The position numbers were made by a program, and so were the translations under genes. Of a DNA stretch of 64,000 bases, positions 50,063-59,764 are shown piece after piece. Location: positions 297,103 to 361,102 of the forward strand of contig NZ_VWXD01000005.1 in the NCBI RefSeq assembly GCF_011752625.1, written 5' to 3'. Each line of letters starts with the position of its first letter. Position 1 is the stretch's first letter. The notes below the pieces were generated by a model. The model was given only the letters and a program-made list of their open reading frames with translations. It had not been told where the DNA came from and made no database searches. This DNA comes from Candidatus Pantoea formicae. Lineage in GTDB: Bacteria; Pseudomonadota; Gammaproteobacteria; Enterobacterales; Enterobacteriaceae.

Positions 50063-51454
50063 TTATTTCTGGTGAGGAACATAGGGCAAGTTTAGCGTGA
50101 TTTGCAGTCCACCTAAATCAGAGTGATCCGCAGAAATGCTACCGCTATGCGCTTCAACAATATTTTTGCAGATGGCTAATCCCAACCCGGAGCCGCCGCT
50201 GGCACGATTGCGCGAGCTTTCAGCGCGGAAGAAACGCTCAAAAAGATGGGCCTGATGTTGCTCATCAACACCTGGCGAGCTGTCGGCAAAGCGCAACTGC
50301 CAGCCCTCATTGCTTTGTAGCAGGCGAAGACGCACTTCACCGCCCGCATCGGTATAGCGCAGGCTGTTCTCGAGTAGGTTAGTAAATAGCTGCATCAGGC
50401 GATCCGGATCGCCAAAGCTCTCCGCTCTGGCGGGCAAATTCAGCGTGAGCGTTAACTCGCGGCTGCGATAGCGTTCACCAAAGCTGCCCGCCACCACTTC
50501 CAGTAAATTCACTAAATCCACCGGCTGTTTACGATAGGCGAGGGCACCTGCATCAGAGAGCGAAAGCTGATGTAGGTCATCCACTAGCTTGGTCAATACC
50601 ACCACTTCGCTCTGCAATGAGGTGATCGCTTCCGGCGTCATCTTGCGAACACCGTCCTGCATCGCCTCCAGCTCCCCACGCATGATGGCAAGCGGGGTAC
50701 GAAGCTCATGGGAGATATCGGCCATAAAGGCGCGGCGGTTACTCTCATTCTTCTCCAGTGAACTGGCCAGTTGGTTGAAATCGCGCGCCAGCTGGCCGAT
50801 CTCATCGCTGCTGCCCACTTCCACGCGCGTGGCAAATTTACCGGCAGCAAGTTCATGGGTGCCATCCACCAGCCGCTTAACGGGCGCTAATAAACCGCGT
50901 GCAAGCAACCAAGTCACCAGCGCGGCGAGCAAGGTCGTCAAGGCAACAATCATCCAACTGGTCTGACGCTGTTGCAGGTCAAAATTAATATCGGTACTGC
51001 GCGTCAGGCGTTCGGCGGGTGAGGCTATCACCCAACCCACGACTTTCCCCGTGCTGGTGGTGATGTTGCGCCGGGGTCCTTCCGGAGGGACCTCGGAACG
51101 CGGCCCAGACAACACTTTGTATTGCTGGTCGATAATCCAGAACTGCGTGCGCCAGCCATGGGGGGGAAGCTGATTGCTGCTGCCGGGATTTTGCTCCATT
51201 GAACGCAAAATGGTGAATATTAGCCGATCGTTATTACGCAAAAAATCCCAATTGCCGTGTTGCTCATACTGATCGGCCAGCGCATCGCTCAGTAGTGTCA
51301 GGCGCTGTTCATTGCCTTTCTTGATGTAATCGACAAAGCCGTGCTCGAAGCTCAGACGCACACCCCAATGCATGGTGATGATCACCAGCATGCAGGTGGA
51401 AAAAATTGCCATAAAAAGCTTGGCGCCAATGCCGAGTTTGACCGGCTGTTTCAT
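50063..51454 (-). CDS. baeS: BaeS, envelope-stress sensor histidine kinase
   Basis: This 463-residue membrane kinase has a TM segment near the N-terminus, a periplasmic sensor region to about 165, a second TM, a HAMP linker (LLAPVKRLVDGTHELAAG), the HisKA box ADISHELRTPLAIM with the phosphorylated His, and HATPase motifs (N box LLENSLRYTDAGG; GSGLGLAICKNIV). Its start overlaps the mdtD stop by four bases, so it is coupled to the efflux operon. Confidence 0.94.
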   Translation of the reverse strand: MKQPVKLGIGAKLFMAIFSTCMLVIITMHWGVRLSFEHGFVDYIKKGNEQRLTLLSDALADQYEQHGNWDFLRNNDRLIFTILRSMEQNPGSSNQLPPHGWRTQFWIIDQQYKVLSGPRSEVPPEGPRRNITTSTGKVVGWVIASPAERLTRSTDINFDLQQRQTSWMIVALTTLLAALVTWLLARGLLAPVKRLVDGTHELAAGKFATRVEVGSSDEIGQLARDFNQLASSLEKNESNRRAFMADISHELRTPLAIMRGELEAMQDGVRKMTPEAITSLQSEVVVLTKLVDDLHQLSLSDAGALAYRKQPVDLVNLLEVVAGSFGERYRSRELTLTLNLPARAESFGDPDRLMQLFTNLLENSLRYTDAGGEVRLRLLQSNEGWQLRFADSSPGVDEQHQAHLFERFFRAESSRNRASGGSGLGLAICKNIVEAHSGSISADHSDLGGLQITLNLPYVPHQK

Positions 51455-52857
51455 CCTTTGCTCCTGCCTCTGAGATCCACGTTTTTGCTCACATCTTTAG
51501 GTACCCGCCAGAACACCAATGCGGGTAGGACAATCACCAATGCCATGCACAGGTAGGTATAAATAAAGGTTTGGTGTGCGGCAGCGCTATCGGTAACCAC
51601 ACCATGACCAAAGGCACCGAGCAGCAAGCCTGCAACGGTGACACCGATACTCATCGAGAGCTGCATGATCATCGACAGCAGGCTGTTGCCGCTGGAAGCA
51701 AGATCGTCTGGCAGCTCTTTCAGCGTCAGTGTATTCATTGAGGAGAAGCGGATGGCATTGACCATCCCTTGCAGCAGCAGTACCACCGGCAGCAACCACG
51801 CCCAGCCCAGTAGCGCCACCGCGGGGAACAACAGCACCACCAGTGCCAGCGCAAAGGTCGCGCCCACCAGTGCATTGCGATAGCCGAACAGATTAACGAT
51901 GCGCACCACCACGCGTTTGGTGCCCATGTTGCCGAGCACCATCGGAATCATCATTAAACCGGCATGGAACGGGCTGTAACCAAGCCCGACCTGAAGAAAG
52001 ATCGGCGTCATAAAGGGCAACATGCCGCTACCGATGCGGCCAGTAAAACTGCCAAGTAGACCGATCGAATAGATGCGATTATCGAACAGTTTTAGACTAA
52101 ACAGCGCGTTGTCATTGTTGCGGCCGTGCATCAGATAAAACAGCAGCGAAAATACGCCGACCAGAATCAGCGCGCCGAGCAGCAGGGGTGAGCCACCGGT
52201 ACTGCGTTCGCCATCCAGCGCCAGCGTCAAGGTTGCCATGCCCACGGCCAGCAGCACGAAGCCGAGGAAGTCGAAACGGCGTGTTTGCATGGTGTAATTC
52301 GGCATCAGCATCAGCGTGGCAATCGCGCCGATGATGCCGACCGGGATATTAATCAGGAAGATCCAGTGCCAGCTGGCGTACTGCACCAAGATCCCGCCCA
52401 GCGCTGGGCCGAGCAGCGGGCCAATTTGGCCTGGCGTGGTAACAAAGGTCATCGCCGACATGTATTGCTCGCGCGGCACGATTTTCATCACCGTCAGGCG
52501 CCCGACCGGCACCATCATCGCACCGCCGATGCCTTGCACCACGCGTGCCATCACCAGTTGGTCGAGTGAGGTGGAAAAGGCGCAGAGCACCGAGCCGATA
52601 CTAAACAGCACGATGGCGCAGAAGAAGATATTGCGCACGCCAAAGCGGTCCGCCAGCCAGCCGCTGATCGGCAAGGTGACGGCTACCGTCAGTACATACG
52701 AAACAATAACCGAATGCATATGCAACGGGCTGACGTTCAGGTCACGCGCCATTGAGGGAATGGCGGTGTTGACGATAGTGGTATCCAGCGACTGCATAAA
52801 AAAGCCGAAGGCGACGATCCACAGCTGCCAGCGCACGGTGGCGTTTTGCGAGTTCAT
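51451..52857 (-). CDS. mdtD: MdtD, DHA2-type MFS transporter
   Basis: This 468-residue membrane protein has about 14 hydrophobic segments and the drug:H+ antiporter motifs LDTTIVNTAIPSMA at the N-terminus and LADRFGVRNIF after the second segment. In E. coli it lies directly after mdtC, although it is not needed for MdtABC efflux and may export iron or citrate. Here a vapBC pair separates it from mdtC by about 700 bases. It overlaps baeS. Its promoter may be that of vapBC or the upstream operon. Confidence 0.93.
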   Translation of the reverse strand: MNSQNATVRWQLWIVAFGFFMQSLDTTIVNTAIPSMARDLNVSPLHMHSVIVSYVLTVAVTLPISGWLADRFGVRNIFFCAIVLFSIGSVLCAFSTSLDQLVMARVVQGIGGAMMVPVGRLTVMKIVPREQYMSAMTFVTTPGQIGPLLGPALGGILVQYASWHWIFLINIPVGIIGAIATLMLMPNYTMQTRRFDFLGFVLLAVGMATLTLALDGERSTGGSPLLLGALILVGVFSLLFYLMHGRNNDNALFSLKLFDNRIYSIGLLGSFTGRIGSGMLPFMTPIFLQVGLGYSPFHAGLMMIPMVLGNMGTKRVVVRIVNLFGYRNALVGATFALALVVLLFPAVALLGWAWLLPVVLLLQGMVNAIRFSSMNTLTLKELPDDLASSGNSLLSMIMQLSMSIGVTVAGLLLGAFGHGVVTDSAAAHQTFIYTYLCMALVIVLPALVFWRVPKDVSKNVDLRGRSKG

Positions 52858-52873
52858 GGGGAGTACCGTTTTT

Positions 52874-53272
52874 TTAAAGCCAGTTTTCGCTGATTAGCCC
52901 GTTGACCCGTGAAAATTCGCGCAGGTTGTTGGTAATGAGTGTGAGAGCTTCACTTCGCGCATGTGCAGCGATGTGCAAATCATTCAAACCAATGGGCGTG
53001 CCTTTTTTTTCCAGGTCAGCGCGAATCGAGCCGTAATGATAGGCTGCCTTTTGATCGTAGCTGAGCACGTCCAGGCGGGAAATGAAGTCTTCAACCGTGC
53101 GTAAATTTCTCTCTGGAAAAGCACTTTTTTCCGCGCCATGAATGAGTTCAGCAAGAGTAATTGAAGAGATGACCATGCGCCCGACATTGGCGTTGAAGCG
53201 TTCCAGAACCTCTATCGGGCGGCGTTTAATGACATAGATGACAATGTTGGTATCCAGCATATAACGATACAT
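52874..53272 (-). CDS. vapC: VapC, PIN-domain toxin ribonuclease
   Basis: This 132-residue PIN protein closely resembles the enteric VapC/MvpA group, which cut initiator tRNA in the anticodon loop. The metal-binding acids are in place: Asp7 (MLDTN), Glu42 (LAELIHGAEKS), Asp98 (GLNDLHIAAHA) and the final acid near Glu119 (TNNLREF). The ATG shares its first base with the vapB stop (TAATG), the usual coupling. Active-site residues are intact, so it is probably functional. Confidence 0.93.
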   Translation of the reverse strand: MYRYMLDTNIVIYVIKRRPIEVLERFNANVGRMVISSITLAELIHGAEKSAFPERNLRTVEDFISRLDVLSYDQKAAYHYGSIRADLEKKGTPIGLNDLHIAAHARSEALTLITNNLREFSRVNGLISENWL

Positions 53273-53505
53273 TAAAAATCTTCCCTGTCAGATTGCTCCT
53301 GTGATGCACGCTCATTCATAAAATCATCGCTTACGCTGGGGCCATCGAGGAAAAAACTATCCCAGGCGTTTTCAATGGGGGTGAGAATGCGTTCTTTACC
53401 AACCGCACGCACCGTGACATTTTTCACGTTATCAGGAAAGCGTACGTCAGCAGGAATACGCACATTTTGCGTACGATTGCTTGTGAACACGGTACCTTGA
53501 GACAT
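53272..53505 (-). CDS. vapB: VapB, antitoxin with AbrB-type DNA-binding domain
   Basis: This 77-residue protein has an N-terminal swapped-hairpin AbrB/MazE-type domain (TVFTSNRTQNVRIPADVRFPDNVKNVTVRAVG) and an acidic C-terminal tail (SDDFMNERASQEQSDREDF) that would neutralise VapC. SD AAGGAGG is strong. Upstream is a 7-bp inverted repeat where it probably autoregulates. It lies in the same direction as mdtABC, 71 bases after the mdtC stop. Confidence 0.92.
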   Translation of the reverse strand: MSQGTVFTSNRTQNVRIPADVRFPDNVKNVTVRAVGKERILTPIENAWDSFFLDGPSVSDDFMNERASQEQSDREDF

Positions 53506-53547
53506 ATAAACCTCCTTAGTTGTTACTGGATAAAGTTTACTCGCTTT

Positions 53548-53574
53548 ATGCTATGTAGCAAGGGTGTATAGCAT
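53548..53574 (-). promoter_or_regulatory. Inverted-repeat operator of vapBC
   Basis: ATGCTAT (53548-53554) and ATAGCAT (53568-53574) form a perfect 7-bp inverted repeat with a 13-base spacer, about 43-70 bases before vapB and just after the mdtC stop. A toxin-antitoxin operator is expected here; with a promoter it would let vapBC be read independently of the mdt promoter. Confidence 0.65.
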
Positions 53575-53576
53575 GG

Positions 53577-56500
53577 TCATTCTGTAACCAATGTCTCTTT
53601 TTTACGCCGGCTCAATTTATCCATCATCAAATACACCACCGGCGTGGTGTACAGCGTCAGCAACTGGCTCATCACCAGGCCACCAGCGATAGTGATGCCC
53701 AGTGGCTGTCGCAGCTCTGCACCGTCACCGCTGGTCAGCACCAGCGGCAGTGCGCCAAATAGCGCCGCCAGCGTGGTCATCAGAATCGGACGGAAACGTA
53801 GCTGGCACGCCTGGAAAATGGCGTCACGCGCTGAAAGATTGCCGCTACGTTGCGCCTCCAGTGCGAAATCCACCATCATAATGGCGTTCTTTTTGACGAT
53901 GCCAATCAGCAGCAGAATGCCGATTAGCGCAATTAAACTAAAGGGGGTATTAAACAACTCAAGCGCCAGCAGTGCGCCCACACCCGCCGAGGGCAGGGTG
54001 GAGAGAATGGTCAGCGGATGGACGTAACTCTCATACAAAATCCCCAGCACGATATACACCGCTGCAATCGCCGCCAGCATCAGGTAAAGCTGGTTGGATT
54101 GCGATTGCTGAAACACTTGTGCAGTACCGGCAAAGCTGCCGCGCACGCTGGATGGCACACCTAGCGAGGTCATGGTGCGATCAATCGCATCAGAAGCCTG
54201 CGACAGCGACATACCCTCTGGCAGGTTAAACGAAATGGTGGAGGCGGCAGACAAGCCCTCATGGTTTACCGACAGCGGTGCATTAGCGGGCTGCCATTTA
54301 GCGAACCAACTCAACGGAATCGCCTTGCCATCACTGTTGATCACGAACATCTGATCCAGCGCGCTGATGTCTTGGGTATAGCGCGGGTCGACTTCCATCA
54401 CCACTTTGTATTGGTTGAGCGGCTGATAGATGGTGGAGATTTGGCGCTGACCAAAGGCGTTATTCAGCAGGGCATTGGCGGCAGAGACTTCAATACCAAG
54501 GCGTGCCATGCTTTCGCGGTCATAAGTGAGGTCCATTTCACTGCCGTTATCCTGCTGATCCGAGTTCACGTCGGCTAACTCCGGCAGGGCAGCAAACGCC
54601 TGGCGAATTTTCGGTTCCCACTCGCGCAGGTCGGCGAGGTTGTCCGACAACAAGCTGTACTGATAGCTGGCATTGGATTCACGTCCGCCAATGCGAATAT
54701 CCTGCACTGCATTGAGATAGAGGTTGGCACCAGGCTCCTTTGCCAGCTTGGTGCGCAGGCGTGCGATCACTTCCTGGGCGTTTTCACTGCGTTCAGACAG
54801 GGGCTTTAGGGAAACAAACATCGAACCGCTGTTGGTGCGTGAACCGCCGGTAAACCCAGTCACGTTATCCACCGCGGGATCGGCTTTGATGATGTTCATA
54901 AAGTCCTGCAATTTGCCGCGCATCGCCTGGAATGAAATGCTCTGATCCGCCGAGATAAAACCGTTCAAGCGGCCGGTATCCTGCTCAGGCATAAAGGTTT
55001 TCGGGATTGAGATAAACAGCCACACTGTTAATCCCACCGTGGCGAGCAGCACCATCAACACCCAAATGGCGTGATTCAACACCCAACCCAGCGAGCGCGC
55101 ATAGCCGTTTTGCACTTTCAGCATCACTTTGCCAAAACCGCGCGTGCGTGGCTGGCTACGCTTCTCCTGGGGTTTCAGCAGGTAGGCGCACATCATCGGC
55201 GTCAGCGTAATGGAGATAAACAGCGAAATCAGTATTGCCACCGACAGGGTGATGGCAAATTCAGAGAAGAAGCGCCCAATGATGCCGCCAATCATCAGCA
55301 ACGGCAGGAACACCGCAATCAGTGACAGGCTCATGGAAAGCACGGTAAAGCCGACTTCACGCACACCGGTCAGGGCCGCTTGCAGCGGCTTCATGCCGGC
55401 TTCGACGTGGCGCGCAATATTCTCCAGCACCACAATGGCGTCATCGACGACAAATCCGGTGGCAATGGTGAGCGCCATCAGCGACAGGTTATTGAGGCTA
55501 AAGCCGCACAAATACATGGCTGCAAAAGTGCCAATTAGCGAAACCGGTACCGCGGCGGCGGGGATCAATGTGGCGCGGCCATCTCGCAGGAACACAAACA
55601 CCACCAGAATCACCAGTGCCACCGCGATAATTAACGACTGCTCCACTTCCTGCAGCGAGGCACGAATGGTGGGGGAGCGGTCTTGGGCAATTTGCAGATC
55701 GATGGCCGCGGGGATCACTTCATGCAGCAGCGGCATTTCGCTACGAATACGATCCACCGTTTCGATGATGTTGGCATCGGGTGACTTTCGCACCACCAGC
55801 AATACCGCCGGTTTGCCATTGGTCATCCCGGCGTTGCGCACGTCCTGCACTGAGTCCTGCACGTTAGCCACATCGCTCAGTCTCACTGCCGCACCGTTGT
55901 TGTAGTGCACCACCAATGGCTGATACACGCTTGCGGTTTGCAGCTCATCGTTGGTGCGTACCTGCCAGCGCTGCTGCACATCGTCAATCGCGCCTTGAGG
56001 ACGACGTTGGTTGGCGTTGCTGATCGCGGTGCGAACTGCATCGAGCGACACGCCCTGATTGAACAGTGCCTGTGGATTGAGGTCTACGCGCACAGCAGGC
56101 AGTGAACTCCCGCCCACTGTGACATCACCTACGCCCTGAATCTGGGAGAGCTTCTGCGCCAACTGCGTTGAAGCGTAATCATACAGCTGACCGGGATTAT
56201 AAATGTCCGAGGTGAGCGTGAGGATCATGATCGGCGCATCGGACGGGTTGGCTTTGCGATAGGTGGGGCGACTTGGCATCCCGGTTGGCAGTAGGCTTTG
56301 TGCCGCATTGATCGCCGCTTGTACATCGCGCGCCGCGCCGTTGATGTCGCGATCAAAATCGAAGACCAAAATCACGCGCGTGCTGCCGAGTGAGCTGGTT
56401 GAGGTCATCTCACTCACGCCCGCGATGCGCCCCAGCGAACGCTCCAGCGGTGTCGCTACGGATGCGGCCATGGTTTCTGGTGAAGCACCCGGCAGCGAGG

Positions 56501-56645
56501 CGGAGATGACGATCACCGGAAAATCCAGTTGCGGCAAGGGTGCGACCGGCAGCAAGCGGAAGCCGAGAATACCGGCCAGCGCGATGGCCAATGTCAACAG
56601 CGTCGTCGCGACAGGGCGATGAATAAACAGCGCGAAGAACTTCAC
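53577..56645 (-). CDS. mdtC: MdtC, RND multidrug efflux subunit
   Basis: This 1022-residue RND pump protein has 12 membrane segments in two halves and two large periplasmic loops. It starts MKFFALFIHRPVATTLLTLAI and contains the TM4 motif TIATGFVVDDAIVVLENIARH, with the proton-relay Asp residues. It forms a mixed MdtB2C trimer with MdtB. The start overlaps the mdtB stop by four bases. Confidence 0.95.
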   Translation of the reverse strand: MKFFALFIHRPVATTLLTLAIALAGILGFRLLPVAPLPQLDFPVIVISASLPGASPETMAASVATPLERSLGRIAGVSEMTSTSSLGSTRVILVFDFDRDINGAARDVQAAINAAQSLLPTGMPSRPTYRKANPSDAPIMILTLTSDIYNPGQLYDYASTQLAQKLSQIQGVGDVTVGGSSLPAVRVDLNPQALFNQGVSLDAVRTAISNANQRRPQGAIDDVQQRWQVRTNDELQTASVYQPLVVHYNNGAAVRLSDVANVQDSVQDVRNAGMTNGKPAVLLVVRKSPDANIIETVDRIRSEMPLLHEVIPAAIDLQIAQDRSPTIRASLQEVEQSLIIAVALVILVVFVFLRDGRATLIPAAAVPVSLIGTFAAMYLCGFSLNNLSLMALTIATGFVVDDAIVVLENIARHVEAGMKPLQAALTGVREVGFTVLSMSLSLIAVFLPLLMIGGIIGRFFSEFAITLSVAILISLFISITLTPMMCAYLLKPQEKRSQPRTRGFGKVMLKVQNGYARSLGWVLNHAIWVLMVLLATVGLTVWLFISIPKTFMPEQDTGRLNGFISADQSISFQAMRGKLQDFMNIIKADPAVDNVTGFTGGSRTNSGSMFVSLKPLSERSENAQEVIARLRTKLAKEPGANLYLNAVQDIRIGGRESNASYQYSLLSDNLADLREWEPKIRQAFAALPELADVNSDQQDNGSEMDLTYDRESMARLGIEVSAANALLNNAFGQRQISTIYQPLNQYKVVMEVDPRYTQDISALDQMFVINSDGKAIPLSWFAKWQPANAPLSVNHEGLSAASTISFNLPEGMSLSQASDAIDRTMTSLGVPSSVRGSFAGTAQVFQQSQSNQLYLMLAAIAAVYIVLGILYESYVHPLTILSTLPSAGVGALLALELFNTPFSLIALIGILLLIGIVKKNAIMMVDFALEAQRSGNLSARDAIFQACQLRFRPILMTTLAALFGALPLVLTSGDGAELRQPLGITIAGGLVMSQLLTLYTTPVVYLMMDKLSRRKKETLVTE

Positions 56646-59600
56646 GGCTGCGCCTCGGTGCGCTTAAAGCGACGGCGAGTGGCGTGGGCCAGACGATCAA
56701 ACAACAGGTAGATCACCGGTGTGGTAAACAGCGTCAGCACCTGGCTCAGAATCAAACCGCCGACCATCGCGATGCCCAGTGGGCGACGCAACTCGGCACC
56801 CACGCCGGTACTGATCATTAACGGAAGCGCGCCCAGCAATGCGGCCAGCGTGGTCATTAGAATCGGGCGGAAACGCAGCAAACAGGCCTGATAAATGGCT
56901 TCACGCGGGGCCATGCCTTGCTCACGCTCGGCGGCCAGTGCGAAGTCGATCATCATGATGGCGTTTTTCTTCACGATACCAATCAGCAAGATAATGCCGA
57001 TGATGGCGATGATATCCAGCTCGTTGCCGCTCAGCATCAGCGCCAGCAGAGCGCCGACGCCCGCGGTGGGCAGGGTGGAGAGAATGGTAATGGGGTGAAT
57101 AAAGCTCTCATACAGCACGCCGAGCACGATATACATCGCCACCACAGCGGCAATAATCAGCCAAACCGTGCTGGAGAGCGCCGCTTCAAATGCCAGCGTG
57201 CTGCCCTGGAACTGCGTCATCATCTCGGCAGGCATGCCGACCTGATCTTCTGCCGCGCTGATGGCTTTCACCGCCTCGCCCAGCGAATAATCTTCGGCGA
57301 CATCGAATGAGAAGGTGGCCGAAGGGAACTGGTCGAGATGGTTAATACTCAACGCTGCATGGCGCTCTTCCACTTGGGCGATAGCACTGAGCGGAACACT
57401 GCCGCCGTCACTGCTGTTGAGGCGGATACCCTCGAGGCTGGCAAGCCCCGGCGTTTGCTCGCTATTTTGTTCCAGTACCACACGGTACTGGTTGGCTTGG
57501 GTGTAAATGGTGGAGATTAAACGCTGACCAAAGGCGTTATACAGTGCGTTATCAACATCGGCCATGGTGATACCCAGGCGGCTGGCGCTGTCGCGATCGA
57601 CACGTATAAAGGCTTCCAGCCCTTGATCTTGCCAGTCGCTACTGACGTCACGCAATTGCGGTAAGCCATTCAACTGCTCCAGCAGCTTCGGCACCCAGGT
57701 GCTCAGGGACTCGAGCGAACCGGATTGCAACGTGAACTGATAGGGCGTGCGGCTCGCTTGGGTTTCGATGGTCAGATCCTGCACCGGTTGCAACCACAGT
57801 GACACACCAGGGACTTTATCGATCTCCTGCTGCAAGCGCTTCTGCACGGCGGGAATGCGGTCATCGCGCTCATTCAGCGGCTTAAGGTTGATCTGCAGAC
57901 GGGCGCTGTTAAGGGCTGCATTGGTGCCATCGACGCCAACAAACGACGTCAGGCTCTGCACTGCCGGATCTTTCATGATGATTGATGCTACATCACGGGT
58001 GCGCTGCGCCATGCTGATATACGACACGGACTGTGGGGCCTGCAAAGTCCCTTGAATAATGCCGTTGTCCTGCTGTGGGAAGAAGCCTTTCGGAATGGCA
58101 ATCCACAGCAATACGGTGAGCAGTAGCGTGCCCAGTGCCACCGAGAGCGTGATCCACGGGTGCAGTAACACCCGCGTCAGCCAGCGGCCATAACCGGCGA
58201 TCACGCGGTCAAACATCGCTTCACTGGCGCGTGAGAAGCGGTTCTGTTTACGCAGTGATTCCACACTTAGCATACGTGCACACATCATCGGTGTTAGCGT
58301 CAGCGACACCACGGCAGAAATCAAAATCGCCACCGCCAAAGTGACGGCAAATTCGCGGAACAAACGACCAATCACATCGCCCATAAACAGCAATGGGATC
58401 AGCACGGCGATTAACGAGAAGGTGAGTGAGATGATGGTGAAGCCAATCTCGCCTGCGCCTTTCAGCGCCGCCGTCATCGGCTTTTCCCCCTTCTCGATAT
58501 AGCGTGAGATGTTTTCGATCACCACGATGGCGTCATCCACCACAAACCCGGTGGCGATGGTTAAGGCCATCAGCGTCAGGTTGTTGATGGAAAAGCCGAG
58601 GAAATACATCGCCGCAAAAGTACCGACCAGTGACAGCGGAACCGCTACTGCGGGAATAATGGTGGCGGGGACGTTACGCAGAAACAGATAGATGATCATC
58701 ACCACCAGGCCAATCGCCAGCATCAGCTCGTGCTGCGTATCGGCCACTGAGGCTCGGATATTGGTGGTGCGGTCGGTCAGCAGTTTGACATCCACCGATT
58801 TCGGTAGCGTTGCGGTGAGTGAAGGTAGCAGTGCGCGAATGCTGTCGGCAGTGGCGATGATGTTGGCACCCGGCTGACGTTGTACGTTAAGCACAATTGC
58901 CTGCTGACGGTTGGCCCAGGCACCGAGCCAGCTGTTTTCCGCTCCTTGCTCGATGGTGGCCACATCACCCAAACGTACCGGCGCGCCGTTGTTGTAGCTG
59001 ATGATCAGCTTGCGATAATCCTCAGCAGAGGTCATCTGATCATTGGCGGCGAGCGTAATCGAGCGAGTGGGGCCATCCAGGCTTCCCTTGGCGGAGTTGA
59101 CGTTGGCATTGGTGATGGCGGTGCGCACCGTTTCACTGGTCAAGCCCAGTGCTGCCAGAGCTTGGGTGTTCATTTTGACCCGCACCGCCGGGCGTTGCCC
59201 GCCCGAAAGGGTCACCAGACCGACACCGGAAACCTGGGATATTTTCTGCGCCACGCGCGTTTCCACCATGTCCTGCACCTGCGTTAGCGGCATGCTGGTG
59301 GTGGTGACGGCCAGCGTCATAATCGGCGGATCGGCTGGATTCACTTTGCTGTAGACCGGCGGGTTCGGCAGGTCGCTCGGCAACAGGTTGGTGGCGGAGT
59401 TAATTGCTGCCTGCACTTCCTGCTCGGCGACATCCAACGAGAGGCTTAGCTGGAATTGCAACGTGACCACTGATGCGCCGCCTGAACTCTGTGAAGCCAT
59501 CTGCTTCAGCCCTGACATCTGACCGAACTGGCGCTCCAGCGGGGCAGTGATTGAGGATGTCACCACATCCGGGCTGGCACCGGGATAGAGCGTGACGACC

Positions 59601-59764
59601 TGAATCGTGGGGTAATCCACTTCAGGCAGGGCGGAGACCGGCAGAAAACGATAGCCGAGTACGCCCGCCAACAGAATGGCAATCATCATCAGCGTGGTGG
59701 CGACCGGGCGGAGAATAAACAGCCGCGATGGACCACCGCTGCTGTCAGGAGGCATCACCTGCAT
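56642..59764 (-). CDS. mdtB: MdtB, RND multidrug efflux subunit
   Basis: This 1040-residue RND protein equals E. coli MdtB in length. It starts MQVMPPDSSGGPSRLFILRPVATT and carries TIATGFVVDDAIVVIENISRY in TM4. It is paralogous to MdtC and binds substrates such as bile salts and novobiocin in the E. coli system. Its ATG shares one base with the mdtA stop. Confidence 0.96.
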   Translation of the reverse strand: MQVMPPDSSGGPSRLFILRPVATTLMMIAILLAGVLGYRFLPVSALPEVDYPTIQVVTLYPGASPDVVTSSITAPLERQFGQMSGLKQMASQSSGGASVVTLQFQLSLSLDVAEQEVQAAINSATNLLPSDLPNPPVYSKVNPADPPIMTLAVTTTSMPLTQVQDMVETRVAQKISQVSGVGLVTLSGGQRPAVRVKMNTQALAALGLTSETVRTAITNANVNSAKGSLDGPTRSITLAANDQMTSAEDYRKLIISYNNGAPVRLGDVATIEQGAENSWLGAWANRQQAIVLNVQRQPGANIIATADSIRALLPSLTATLPKSVDVKLLTDRTTNIRASVADTQHELMLAIGLVVMIIYLFLRNVPATIIPAVAVPLSLVGTFAAMYFLGFSINNLTLMALTIATGFVVDDAIVVIENISRYIEKGEKPMTAALKGAGEIGFTIISLTFSLIAVLIPLLFMGDVIGRLFREFAVTLAVAILISAVVSLTLTPMMCARMLSVESLRKQNRFSRASEAMFDRVIAGYGRWLTRVLLHPWITLSVALGTLLLTVLLWIAIPKGFFPQQDNGIIQGTLQAPQSVSYISMAQRTRDVASIIMKDPAVQSLTSFVGVDGTNAALNSARLQINLKPLNERDDRIPAVQKRLQQEIDKVPGVSLWLQPVQDLTIETQASRTPYQFTLQSGSLESLSTWVPKLLEQLNGLPQLRDVSSDWQDQGLEAFIRVDRDSASRLGITMADVDNALYNAFGQRLISTIYTQANQYRVVLEQNSEQTPGLASLEGIRLNSSDGGSVPLSAIAQVEERHAALSINHLDQFPSATFSFDVAEDYSLGEAVKAISAAEDQVGMPAEMMTQFQGSTLAFEAALSSTVWLIIAAVVAMYIVLGVLYESFIHPITILSTLPTAGVGALLALMLSGNELDIIAIIGIILLIGIVKKNAIMMIDFALAAEREQGMAPREAIYQACLLRFRPILMTTLAALLGALPLMISTGVGAELRRPLGIAMVGGLILSQVLTLFTTPVIYLLFDRLAHATRRRFKRTEAQP

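Noticed and set aside
56642..59764. mdtB and mdtC as a recent duplication or assembly error
   Set aside because: Both match their separate E. coli counterparts in length and N-terminus; the paralogue pair is ancestral.
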